Below, one piece after another: positions 25,624 through 33,742 of a stretch of 64,000 nt of DNA. Under the pieces are notes generated by a model. That model was given only the letters and a program-made list of their open reading frames with translations. It had not been told where the DNA came from and did no database searches. Position 1 is the first letter of the stretch. The number at the start of each line of letters is the position of its first letter. The position numbers and the translations under genes were made by a program. Source of the stretch: Komagataeibacter rhaeticus (GTDB lineage Bacteria; Pseudomonadota; Alphaproteobacteria; Acetobacterales; Acetobacteraceae); the NCBI RefSeq assembly GCF_003207855.1, contig NZ_NKTZ01000007.1, positions 1 to 64,000 of the forward strand. Reading direction: 5' to 3'.

Positions 25624-26640
25624 ATGCCCGATGGGAGCAGCCCGGACACCCTGCCGCATGCCGGCCCCACCAGCCTGCCCCCCGTCAGGACGGACTGGAC
25701 GCGCGATAAGGTGGCGGCCCTTATGGCCCTGCCCTTTCCCGACCTGATCTACCGTGCGCAGACGGTCCACCGCGCCCGCTTCGACCCCACGGAAATGCAG
25801 ATTTCCACCCTGCTCTCCATCAAGACCGGCGGCTGCCCCGAGGACTGCGCCTACTGCCCGCAGAGTGCGATGCACGAGGATGGCGGCGTAAAGGCCAGCC
25901 GCCTGATGGCGGTGGAGGACGTGCTGAAGGAAGCCCGCGCGGCAAAGGCCGCCGGGGCCGCGCGCTTCTGCATGGGAGCGGCATGGCGCAGCCCGAAGGA
26001 ACATGACCTGGAAACCGTGTGCGCCATGGTGGAAGGGGTCAAGGCGCTGGGGCTGGAAAGCTGTGTCACGCTGGGCATGCTGGACAATGCCCAGGCGCAC
26101 CGGCTGAAGGATGCCGGGCTGGACTACTACAACCACAACATCGATACCTCGCCCGAATATTATGGCGACATCATCTCCACCCGTACCTTCCAGGACCGGC
26201 TTGATACGCTGGAAAACGTGCGGGACGCGGGCATCAATGTCTGCTGTGGCGGCATTGTGGGCATGGGCGAGGACAGCACCGACCGCGCGGGCATGATCGC
26301 AACACTCGCCAGCCTGCCCCGCCACCCCGAGAGCGTGCCGATCAACATGCTCGTGCGCGTGGAAGGTACCCCCCTTGCCAGCCGGACGGAAGAGGCGGTC
26401 GATCCGATCGAATTCGTGCGCACCATTGCCGCCGCCCGCATTACCATGCCCGCCAGCCGGGTGCGTCTTGCCGCAGGGCGTGAGGACATGACGGATGAAG
26501 CACAGACGCTGTGCTTCCTTGCCGGTGCCAATTCCATTTTCTATGGCGAGCGCCTGCTGACCACCCCCAATCCCGCCGCCCTGCGCGACCGGCAGTTGCT
26601 GGACCGGCTGGGCATGCATACGTCCCACAAACAGGGCTGA
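25624..26640 (+). CDS. bioB: Biotin synthase
   Basis: A 338-residue radical SAM enzyme with the cluster motif C-x3-C-x2-C in [10 protein letters not shown], then FCMGAAWR and [12 protein letters not shown] (conserved Asn and Asp ligands). It inserts sulfur into dethiobiotin, using an auxiliary 2Fe-2S cluster. ATG 25624 follows CAGGAG and is preferred over an ATG 54 bases upstream. No other bio gene is nearby. Confidence 0.95.
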   Translation: MPDGSSPDTLPHAGPTSLPPVRTDWTRDKVAALMALPFPDLIYRAQTVHRARFDPTEMQISTLLSIKTGGCPEDCAYCPQSAMHEDGGVKASRLMAVEDVLKEARAAKAAGAARFCMGAAWRSPKEHDLETVCAMVEGVKALGLESCVTLGMLDNAQAHRLKDAGLDYYNHNIDTSPEYYGDIISTRTFQDRLDTLENVRDAGINVCCGGIVGMGEDSTDRAGMIATLASLPRHPESVPINMLVRVEGTPLASRTEEAVDPIEFVRTIAAARITMPASRVRLAAGREDMTDEAQTLCFLAGANSIFYGERLLTTPNPAALRDRQLLDRLGMHTSHKQG

Positions 26641-26725
26641 ACCCGACGCAGCCGGGCGCGGGACCGGCCGGGGCATTTTCCCACGCTGGCCTGCGGCCTG
26701 CCGCGTTCAGTATGAAATCCGGAAC

Positions 26726-27361
26726 ATGTCCTATACCGTAAAGGAAATATTCCCCACCCTGCAGGGTGAGGGCGCGCATGCGGGCCGCACGGCGGTATTC
26801 TGCCGCTTTACGGGGTGCAACCTGTGGTCGGGGCTGGAGCGCGACCGGGCACGGGCGACCTGCCGGTTCTGTGACACGGATTTCATCGGCACCGATGGCG
26901 CTGGCGGCGGCCGCTTCGCCAGTGCCGGCCTGCTGGCCGACGCCATCGCCGCCCACTGGCCCACCCCGGACAGGAAGGCCGCCTTCGTGGTCTTTACCGG
27001 CGGCGAGCCCCTGCTCCAGCTTGATGACGCACTGATCACCGCCGTGCATGCCCGTGGGTTCGAGATTGCCGTGGAAACCAACGGCACGCTCCGCGCGCCC
27101 GGCGGGATTGACTGGATCTGTGTCAGCCCCAAGGCGGGTGCGCCACTGGTGCAGACCAGCGGCCATGAACTCAAGCTGGTCTATCCCCAGCCGGATCTGC
27201 TGCCCGGACAGGTGGCGGGACTGGACTTCAGCCAGTTCTGGCTGCAACCCATGGACAATGCCGCGCGCGATCACAATACGCGTGCCGCGGTTGACTATTG
27301 CCTGCATCATCCGCAATGGCGTCTGTCATTACAGACCCACAAGCTGATCGGGATACCCTGA
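26726..27361 (+). CDS. queE: 7-carboxy-7-deazaguanine synthase (QueE)
   Basis: A 211-residue short radical SAM enzyme. The start resembles QueE ([11 protein letters not shown]), and the cluster Cys residues sit in an expanded motif: CNLW, then CRFC 18 residues later, the long-insert type found in many proteobacteria. FTGGEPLLQ is present. It converts carboxytetrahydropterin to CDG in queuosine synthesis. queC follows after 1 base. Confidence 0.92.
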   Translation: MSYTVKEIFPTLQGEGAHAGRTAVFCRFTGCNLWSGLERDRARATCRFCDTDFIGTDGAGGGRFASAGLLADAIAAHWPTPDRKAAFVVFTGGEPLLQLDDALITAVHARGFEIAVETNGTLRAPGGIDWICVSPKAGAPLVQTSGHELKLVYPQPDLLPGQVAGLDFSQFWLQPMDNAARDHNTRAAVDYCLHHPQWRLSLQTHKLIGIP

Positions 27362-27362
27362 C

Positions 27363-28100
27363 ATGAGCGTCTCCCCCCCTCCCTCCACGCCCGCGCGCGA
27401 AGCGGCACTGGTCCTGTTCTCCGGCGGTCAGGATTCGGCAACCTGCCTGGCATGGGCGCTGGCCCGGTTTGGACGGGTGGAAACGCTGGGCTTCGATTAC
27501 GGGCAACGCCACGCGGTGGAACTGGAATGCCGCGCCACCCTGCGCGAAGGCATGGCGACCGAAAACCCGCAATGGGCCGCACGGCTGGGAGCGGACCATA
27601 CGCTGGATCTCGCGGTTCTTGGCACCCTGTCGGATACGGCCCTGACGCGTGAGGCCGAGATCACGCTGAACGAGAACGGTCTGCCCAACACCTTCGTGCC
27701 CGGCCGCAACCTGCTGTTCCTGACCTTTGCGGCGGCACTGGCGGCGCGGCGTAATATCCGCCACATCATAACCGGCGTGTGCGAGACGGATTATTCCGGC
27801 TACCCCGACTGCCGGGATGATACGATCAAATCCCTGCAGGTGACCCTGAACCTGGGCATGGCCAGCCATTACGTGCTGCACACGCCGCTCATGTGGCTGG
27901 ACAAGGCCCGGACATGGGAACTGGCCCGCACGCTGGGGGGTGACGCGCTGGTCGGTCTGATCAACCGCGAAAGCCACAGCTGCTACCTGGGCACACGCGG
28001 CACGCTGCACCCCTGGGGCCATGGTTGCGGGACGTGCCCGGCCTGCCAGTTGCGCAAGGCAGGGTGGGAGCGCTTCCTCGCGGAATGTTCCCATGTTTGA
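27363..28100 (+). CDS. queC: 7-cyano-7-deazaguanine synthase (QueC)
   Basis: A 245-residue PP-loop ATPase with [10 protein letters not shown] at the N terminus, GFDYGQRH, and a C-terminal zinc site (Cys in HSCYLG and CGTCPAC). It converts CDG and ammonia to preQ0 using ATP. It is the middle gene of queE-queC-queD and overlaps queD by 8 bp. Confidence 0.95.
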   Translation: MSVSPPPSTPAREAALVLFSGGQDSATCLAWALARFGRVETLGFDYGQRHAVELECRATLREGMATENPQWAARLGADHTLDLAVLGTLSDTALTREAEITLNENGLPNTFVPGRNLLFLTFAAALAARRNIRHIITGVCETDYSGYPDCRDDTIKSLQVTLNLGMASHYVLHTPLMWLDKARTWELARTLGGDALVGLINRESHSCYLGTRGTLHPWGHGCGTCPACQLRKAGWERFLAECSHV

Positions 28101-28629
28101 ACTGGTCTTTACCCGCCGTTTTTCCATGGCGCACCGCCTGCTTGCGGGCGGGAGCGAGCGTTGCGCCCTGCCCCACGGCCACAACGAATATGTCCGTGTC
28201 AGCCTGCGCGCCACGGCCCCCACGGCCCTTGACGGGCATGCGAACATGGTCCTGCCCTTCCAGCGTGCAAAGGGCATCTGGCACCAGTTCATCGACAATC
28301 ATGTCGATCATGCCCTGCAGCTGGCGCAGGATGACCCCCTGCTGGGCTGGTTTGCCCAACATGAACCCCAACGCGCCCAGCGCATCCTGGTCACGCCGGG
28401 AGACCCGACCACGGAACTTCTGGCCTGCCTGCTCATGGCCAAGCTCAATGCCTTCCTGGCCGCCGATGGGGGTATTCTGTCCTGCGCCAGCATAGAAATT
28501 GACGAGACCCCAACCAACACGATCCGCTACAGCGGCGACCCGCTTGCGGTGCTGCCACAGCCGCGTCCCGCCGCGCAGTGCTGGTGGCGCCGGGCGGACA
28601 TGACCATCGCCGATACCGGCCTATCCTGA
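28093..28629 (+). CDS. queD: 6-carboxy-5,6,7,8-tetrahydropterin synthase (QueD)
   Basis: A 178-residue QueD/PTPS-family protein. The zinc His residues are seen in FSMAHRL and PHGHNEYV, and the C-terminal [15 protein letters not shown] carries the substrate-binding Glu. At 178 residues it is longer than the usual ~120, with an expanded middle ([19 protein letters not shown]). It provides carboxytetrahydropterin for QueE. Start 28093 lies inside the queC 3' end, so coupling is expected. Confidence 0.9.
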   Translation: MFELVFTRRFSMAHRLLAGGSERCALPHGHNEYVRVSLRATAPTALDGHANMVLPFQRAKGIWHQFIDNHVDHALQLAQDDPLLGWFAQHEPQRAQRILVTPGDPTTELLACLLMAKLNAFLAADGGILSCASIEIDETPTNTIRYSGDPLAVLPQPRPAAQCWWRRADMTIADTGLS

Positions 28630-28660
28630 CCAACCCGCCCTGAAAGGTTCCGCCCCGCCC

Positions 28661-30121
28661 ATGTCAGCTCTTACCCGCTATCGCCAGGAATGGTTCGGCA
28701 ACATCACACGCGACACATTGGCCGGCATGGTCGGGACCTTTGCACTGATCCCCGAAGTGATCGCCTTTTCCTTCGTGGCGGGCGTGGACCCGGCGGTGGG
28801 GCTTTACGCATCCTTCGTCATCAGCGTGGTGATCGCGCTGACCGGCGGCAGGCCGGGCATGATATCGGGGGCGGCGGGATCGGTGGCGCTGGTGGCGGCC
28901 GCCCTGGTGCGCGGCCATGGCGTGCAGTACCTGCTGGCGGCCACCCTGCTGTGCGGGCTGCTGCAGGTGGTGTTTGGCATATTGCGGCTGCATGTCCTCA
29001 TGCGCTACGTCTCGCGTCCGGTGCGCACGGGGTTCGTCAACGCGCTGGCCATCCTGATCTTTTCTGCACAGCTGCCGCATATGCTGCATGTAACGTGGCA
29101 TACCTACGCCATGATCGCGCTGGGGCTGGTGATCATCTATTCCGTGCCGCGTGTCTTCTCGGCCATCCCCTCGCCACTGATCTGCATCGTGGTACTGACG
29201 GTGATTGCCGTCCTTTATCCGATGCCGCTGCATACGGTGGCCGACCTTGGCCGCCTGCCCGACAGCCTGCCGCATCTGGTCTGGCCTGACGTGCCCTTTT
29301 CACTCGATACCCTTGGCATCATCGCCCCCTATGCGCTGGCCATGGCGAGCGTGGGCGTGCTGGAATCCATGATGACCGCCCGCGTGGTGGATGACCTGAC
29401 CGAAACCCACAGCAGCAAGCAGCGCGAATGCCTGGGCCTTGGCGTAGCCAATATCGCGGTCGGCCTGTTTGGCGGCATTGCGGGCTGCGGCATGATTGGC
29501 CAGACGGTTGGCAACCTGCGCTATGGCGGGCGGGGACGGCTGTCCACCTTTGTGGCGGGTGCCTTCCTGCTGCTGCTCATGGTCCTGCTGCGCCCATGGG
29601 TGGCCCAGGTGCCGGTGGCGGCGCTGGTGGCCATCATGATCATGGTCTCGGCCAGCACGTTCTCATGGTCGTCGCTGCGGGACCTTGTGCATCATCCGCG
29701 CACCACCAGCGTCATCATGCTGGCCACGGTTGCGGTGGTCGTGGGCACGCATGACCTTGCGGCGGGTGTTGCGGTGGGCGTGCTGCTCAACGGGCTGTTC
29801 TTCGCCTTCCAGGTCTCGAACATGCTGACGGTCGACAGCACGCTTTCGGCCGATGGAACCGGCCGGACCTATGTGGTCGACGGGCAGGTTTTCTTTGCCT
29901 CATCCGACAGCTTTGCCGATGCTTTCGACCTGCATGATACCGCCCGTCACATCACCATCGACCTGACCCGCGCCCATCTGTGGGACATGACAGCGGCAGG
30001 AATGCTGGAAGAACTGGTGGGAAAGATGAAGGCACAGGGCATGCAGGTCCACCTGGTCGGCCTGAACAGCGCCACCACCGCCCTGCTAAGCCGCCATACC
30101 GGGCTGGAGAACCTTGCCTGA
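28661..30121 (+). CDS. SulP-family anion transporter with STAS domain
   Basis: The 486-residue membrane protein has about 10-12 helices, with the SulP start region ([26 protein letters not shown]) and a C-terminal STAS domain (about 400-486, with [19 protein letters not shown]). SulP proteins move sulfate, bicarbonate or dicarboxylates. The substrate is not readable from sequence. It follows queD by 31 bp and converges on the Mla-like operon, with a hairpin repeat between them. Confidence 0.85.
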   Translation: MSALTRYRQEWFGNITRDTLAGMVGTFALIPEVIAFSFVAGVDPAVGLYASFVISVVIALTGGRPGMISGAAGSVALVAAALVRGHGVQYLLAATLLCGLLQVVFGILRLHVLMRYVSRPVRTGFVNALAILIFSAQLPHMLHVTWHTYAMIALGLVIIYSVPRVFSAIPSPLICIVVLTVIAVLYPMPLHTVADLGRLPDSLPHLVWPDVPFSLDTLGIIAPYALAMASVGVLESMMTARVVDDLTETHSSKQRECLGLGVANIAVGLFGGIAGCGMIGQTVGNLRYGGRGRLSTFVAGAFLLLLMVLLRPWVAQVPVAALVAIMIMVSASTFSWSSLRDLVHHPRTTSVIMLATVAVVVGTHDLAAGVAVGVLLNGLFFAFQVSNMLTVDSTLSADGTGRTYVVDGQVFFASSDSFADAFDLHDTARHITIDLTRAHLWDMTAAGMLEELVGKMKAQGMQVHLVGLNSATTALLSRHTGLENLA

Positions 30122-30187
30122 TCACCGGCCCGGCCCCTGCTCCGCCGCGCTGAAAACAGTGTACTGATAAAAAACAGGGCGGTTCCG

Positions 30188-30244
30188 GATGTCGCCTTTT
30201 TTCAAAAAGACGACATCCCCCGCAGCTTTTTTGAAAAAAGCTTC
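30188..30244 (+). repeat. Dispersed hairpin repeat, copy A
   Basis: Two adjacent hairpins. Stem 1 is 30188-30194 with 30211-30217, extended inward across one C-A mismatch by C+T5 / A5+G. Stem 2 is the 19-nt near-perfect palindrome 30224-30242. It shares the CTTTTTTCAAAAAG core and an AGCTTT at the same spacing with copy C, and a TGAAAAAAGCTTC tail with copy B. It lies between the converging sulP and Mla-like operons. T-runs occur on both strands, so it can terminate both ways. Confidence 0.8.
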
Positions 30245-30310
30245 CCCTAACACTTCCTTATAATGTGCAGGCTGTCTTCAAAAACCGACTTTTCAGACAG
30301 TCTGTTCAGC

Positions 30311-31195
30311 CTACTTCCCGCGCGCGGGCGGTGCGGGGTCCACAAAGGGATCGGCCGCCACGGCGGACCCGGCCTGCCTTGCCCACTGGTCGGCCGCAGC
30401 CGTATCACCGGCCTGCCGCGCGCTCTGGCTGGCGCGGGCATAAAGCTGGGCCGCCGCCTGCGCATTGCCCGAACGGTCCGCCGCACGGGCCGCGACACCC
30501 AGCGTGCGTGCCATGTCACGGTAATCCACCTGTGTCTGGTGAAGTGTGGCCGCCTGCATGGCATCCTGCCATGCCGTCTGGCTGCTGCCAGCGGTGGCCA
30601 GCAGGTTGCGGGCTGCGATCTCCCGTGCATCCGCGGTCCAGCTATCGGGCACCTTGCCGGTCAGGGTGGCGAAATAGGCCGCCACCGAAGCCAGGGTGAC
30701 ATGGTCCCCGCTATCATCGGCAATCAGGCCGCGGATAAGCTGGGCCTTTTCCGTAATATCCGCATCCTGGCCCGAGGCCGCGCGTGCGGCAGCGCCAGCC
30801 GCTTCCGTCTCGCGGCCCAGCCGGTGCAGCGCACCGGCCTGTACCAGATCCAGCCCGGCGTCATCCGCCGTCTGCCCGCGCAGCGAAAGGGCTGACCGGG
30901 TCGCGGCCAGCGTGGACAGCGCATCCGCCGGCCTGTTCTGGTCCAGCTGCACGGTCGCCAGATTGTAACCCGCATCGCCTATGGCCGTCACGTCGTCACG
31001 CGCCAGTGCCCGCTTGCCTGCGGCGCGGTACTGCTGTTCCGCGACCGCCAGCCGGTCCAGCCCCACGGCGTCATGCGCGCTGTCCATATCCTGTGACAGC
31101 GTGCTGTCGACAGGGGAGACAGCCTTCCCCCCCCCACCACATCCGGCCAGTGCAAGGGCAAGCCCCAGGGCCAGGTAATCTTTCCTCATCTTCAT
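30311..31195 (-). CDS. Helical-repeat lipoprotein of the Mla-like operon
   Basis: A 294-residue protein with a type II signal and lipobox (LALALAGC; Cys19), followed by Gly/Ser linker and an all-helical, Ala-rich region of TPR-like repeats (for example about 75-110 and 240-275). TPR assignment is by pattern only. Start 31195 overlaps the stop of the MCE gene (ATGA). It is the last gene of the operon and could be the auxiliary lipoprotein of the MCE transporter, as other MCE systems also have a lipoprotein subunit, though those are not TPR proteins. Confidence 0.65.
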   Translation of the reverse strand: MKMRKDYLALGLALALAGCGGGGKAVSPVDSTLSQDMDSAHDAVGLDRLAVAEQQYRAAGKRALARDDVTAIGDAGYNLATVQLDQNRPADALSTLAATRSALSLRGQTADDAGLDLVQAGALHRLGRETEAAGAAARAASGQDADITEKAQLIRGLIADDSGDHVTLASVAAYFATLTGKVPDSWTADAREIAARNLLATAGSSQTAWQDAMQAATLHQTQVDYRDMARTLGVAARAADRSGNAQAAAQLYARASQSARQAGDTAAADQWARQAGSAVAADPFVDPAPPARGK

Positions 31196-32142
31196 GGCTG
31201 CACCTTCTGCGGTGACAGGCGTGCGTGCCTGGCTGTTGTCTTGCTGCCACTGCCACCCAGTATCCACAGGCCCCGCATCTGGTCGACCAGCTTCTGCAGG
31301 CTGGCCGCCGTTGTCTGGGCCTGTACCAGAAGCACGGGAAGCTGCTGGCTGGCATCCTTCAGGTTCCGGGTAATGGCAGGGGTTGCATCACTCAGGTCAC
31401 CCGTCGCCTTCTGCACATTGGTCATGCTGGCATTGGCCCGCTCCATCACGGTGCCAAGCTGTTTTTCAATGGGTGTAAGCTGGCTGACCGTGGCGTTCAG
31501 GCTGGTGATCATCTGCTCGGCCTGACGGATCAGGTCATCATTGGTCATGAGCCGCCCGATCGATCCCTTGCCCGCATGCATGTCGGTAATGGTGGCATCC
31601 AGCGTTGCCATCATGTGCTGGGCATTGTCCAGAACCGGGATGACACGGTCACGGATGTCACTGAAGGTCTGGGTAATGGTATCGGCCGGGTTCGGGGCAT
31701 TGGTGGCGCTGAGCACCGCATAGCTCCAGTCCAGCTTGTCCCCCACCCCGCGTGAGATATCGATGTAGCTGGCCCCGGCCACAACAAAGCGCCTGCGGAT
31801 GATGGCCGTGCTGTCCCGGCGGATATAGGGTTCGATATCCGGATCGATTTCGGCAATGGCATACATGCCGCCCGCGGGGTTGATGCGCACCCGGCGCACG
31901 GTGCCGGCATGGATGCCCATGACCTCCAGGTCATCGCCAACGGACAGGCCGCTGACCCCGTTTTCGGGCAGCACGATCCGCAGCCTGCCCGCGGGCGTCA
32001 GCCAGTCACGCAGCACACCCGCCTCGATCACCGCGCCAAGCAGGATGACAAGTGCCAGCAGGACAAGAATGCCCACCCATTCATCGGCATAACGGACCCG
32101 CACGAGCTGCCGGATACCATCTGACTGTTGTTTCTGGACCAT
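31192..32142 (-). CDS. MCE (MlaD-type) lipid-transport protein
   Basis: A 316-residue protein with one N-terminal transmembrane helix (about 24-43) and one MCE domain (about 50-130; LPENGVSGLSVGDDLEVMGIHAGTVRRVRI and SYIDISRGVG). A long helical region (about 150-300) follows. MCE domains form hexameric rings or tubes that carry lipids across the periplasm. The long helical tail is like MCE proteins that build a needle. It overlaps the pseudo-ATPase stop by one base (TAATG). Confidence 0.85.
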   Translation of the reverse strand: MVQKQQSDGIRQLVRVRYADEWVGILVLLALVILLGAVIEAGVLRDWLTPAGRLRIVLPENGVSGLSVGDDLEVMGIHAGTVRRVRINPAGGMYAIAEIDPDIEPYIRRDSTAIIRRRFVVAGASYIDISRGVGDKLDWSYAVLSATNAPNPADTITQTFSDIRDRVIPVLDNAQHMMATLDATITDMHAGKGSIGRLMTNDDLIRQAEQMITSLNATVSQLTPIEKQLGTVMERANASMTNVQKATGDLSDATPAITRNLKDASQQLPVLLVQAQTTAASLQKLVDQMRGLWILGGSGSKTTARHARLSPQKVQP

Positions 32143-32837
32143 TACACCACCCGCATGGAAAAAAGACCTTCATCAAGAAGGCGCATGTGGATATTCACCG
32201 CCTTGCGATAATCATGCCAGGCCGCCCCCGAACGGACGAGCCACAGGACCCCGCACCCCCGGTCACGGGCGGCGGTCAGCATTTCAAGGAACGGCAGCAC
32301 CGTCTCTTCGGGCAGCATGTCGGATATGTCCTCCAGCACCAGCAGGGCCGGCCGCCCCATGAAGGCCCGCACGCAGGCCGCGCGCGCCAGATCCGCCGCC
32401 GAAAGCCGGTCCGGGGCCGAGATGGGCAGGCCGGGCAGGCCGAATTTGTGCCCAAGCTCCGTGGCATGCAGCACGACATGATCAAACGGCTCGGATGTAT
32501 GGTACAGGTGCGGCAGCATGATGTTGAGATGCGTGCCGAACATGTCCAGCCAGCCACCATGACGTGAAATACGGCCAATGCGCCCGCGCAGTGCATTGAG
32601 CTGCCGGTCACGCAGCACGCTCCAGTCCAGCCCCATGAATTTGATGCTGCCCTGCGTGAGCGAGATCATGCCCGTGCACAGATCGGCGAACAGTGCCGCG
32701 CGCTCGACATCGCGACAGTCTATCACCGCGCATTCGCCGGGCATGATCCGCAGGTTGTAGGGCGCGGGCATGAGCCCGCTTTCCTCGAACGACGGGACGG
32801 CATCACGCAGTTCCAGCAGGGGCGCGTTTGCTGCCAT
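32142..32837 (-). CDS. ABC ATPase homologue lacking all catalytic motifs (MlaF position)
   Basis: A 231-residue protein aligning end to end with MlaF-type ABC ATPases but degenerate at every motif. In place of Walker A (GxxGxGK[ST]) it reads VIDCRDVERAALFADL at 38-53 with no Gly-rich loop or Lys. The Q-loop region has no Gln. The signature LSGGQ is LSAAD (145-149). Walker B DE is reversed to ED in LLVLEDISD (165-173). The H-loop His is absent (VLWLVRSG). The reading frame is intact and sits tightly between permease and MCE genes, so it is probably a conserved pseudo-ATPase rather than a decaying gene. Start 32837 leaves 2 bases after the permease stop. Confidence 0.7.
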   Translation of the reverse strand: MAANAPLLELRDAVPSFEESGLMPAPYNLRIMPGECAVIDCRDVERAALFADLCTGMISLTQGSIKFMGLDWSVLRDRQLNALRGRIGRISRHGGWLDMFGTHLNIMLPHLYHTSEPFDHVVLHATELGHKFGLPGLPISAPDRLSAADLARAACVRAFMGRPALLVLEDISDMLPEETVLPFLEMLTAARDRGCGVLWLVRSGAAWHDYRKAVNIHMRLLDEGLFSMRVV

Positions 32838-32839
32838 GA

Positions 32840-33742
32840 TCAGAAATCCAGCATGAAGAGAATGTTGACCACCAGCACCAGCATGATCCCGCGCGCGAAG
32901 CCGCGCGGCATGATGGTGGCCATCGTATCGGTGCTGCTTACCGTCAGGCCGGAAATACACGCACCCAGCCCCACGAAAAAGCCGACCAGCACGAATTTGA
33001 GCGGGATGATCAGGTAATCCCACGTGGTCATGGCCGCAAGGACATTGAAGAAGAAGGTCCAGACCGAAGACGTGATGGCCCCGCTGGCATGCGCCACGAC
33101 AAAACCCATGAGCAGCGAGACCACGGCAAAGATCATACCCAGCGTGAAGCCCCCCAGCGTGAAGGCAAAAGTACGTGGCATGACCAGCGCCAGGAACGGG
33201 TCGATGCCCCGGGCCTGCAGCCCCCGCACTTCGCCCCCCAGCACCATCATCCCGATTTCGGTCAGCGACAGCATGCCGCTGCGCCCCATAAGGATAATGC
33301 CCACCAGGATGGGCGAGATTTCACGCACCAGTACCGATACCAGAATGGACCCCGTCATCTGGGCCATGCCGGCATAGCCCAGCCAGTAAGCCGCCTGGGA
33401 CACCACCATGAGACCCGCAAGGGTGGCCGTGATCACGATGCTGAGGAACCCGCCACTGACCACCTGCCGCAGGGTGGCGCGGAATTCATACTTGACCGGC
33501 CTGCGCCACGAATTGGGCCGCAGGCTTTCACGCAGCGTGCCCCACCCGGCGCCGATCAGCAGCAGCGTGAAACGGACCTGATGGCGCGTCAGCCGCCCGA
33601 TGGCCGCAAGCCACGGCGCAAAACGGCCCAGCAGCGCGATCAGGCGCCCCCTGTTTTCGGGTTCAGGCTGCGCGGATGGAAGGGCCATGCCACCGGGCCG
33701 CGCCGTGCCCTGCCCTGTTGTGTCGGGCGGGGTTCCGGTCAT
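32840..33742 (-). CDS. MlaE-type ABC lipid permease
   Basis: A 300-residue permease of the MlaE family: about 50 Pro/Gly-rich cytosolic residues, an amphipathic segment, then 5-6 membrane helices. Family landmarks are the LVREISPILVGIILMGRSG region (about 137-155), the coupling loop GEVRGLQARGIDPFLALVMPR (about 168-190) and a C-terminal STDTMATIMPRGF. It should pair with an MlaF ATPase, but the ATPase gene downstream is catalytically dead by sequence. Its ATG overlaps the sensor gene stop. Confidence 0.87.
   Translation of the reverse strand: MTGTPPDTTGQGTARPGGMALPSAQPEPENRGRLIALLGRFAPWLAAIGRLTRHQVRFTLLLIGAGWGTLRESLRPNSWRRPVKYEFRATLRQVVSGGFLSIVITATLAGLMVVSQAAYWLGYAGMAQMTGSILVSVLVREISPILVGIILMGRSGMLSLTEIGMMVLGGEVRGLQARGIDPFLALVMPRTFAFTLGGFTLGMIFAVVSLLMGFVVAHASGAITSSVWTFFFNVLAAMTTWDYLIIPLKFVLVGFFVGLGACISGLTVSSTDTMATIMPRGFARGIMLVLVVNILFMLDF

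Noticed and set aside
24550-26676. A 708-codon open frame on the minus strand across sucD and bioB
   Set aside because: It is antisense to two well-conserved genes, has no recognisable domain and is rich in His/Gly/Ala/Arg as expected for read-through of GC-rich codons.
26641-26725. preQ1 riboswitch ahead of queE
   Set aside because: The 85-bp gap has no match to the preQ1 aptamer consensus.
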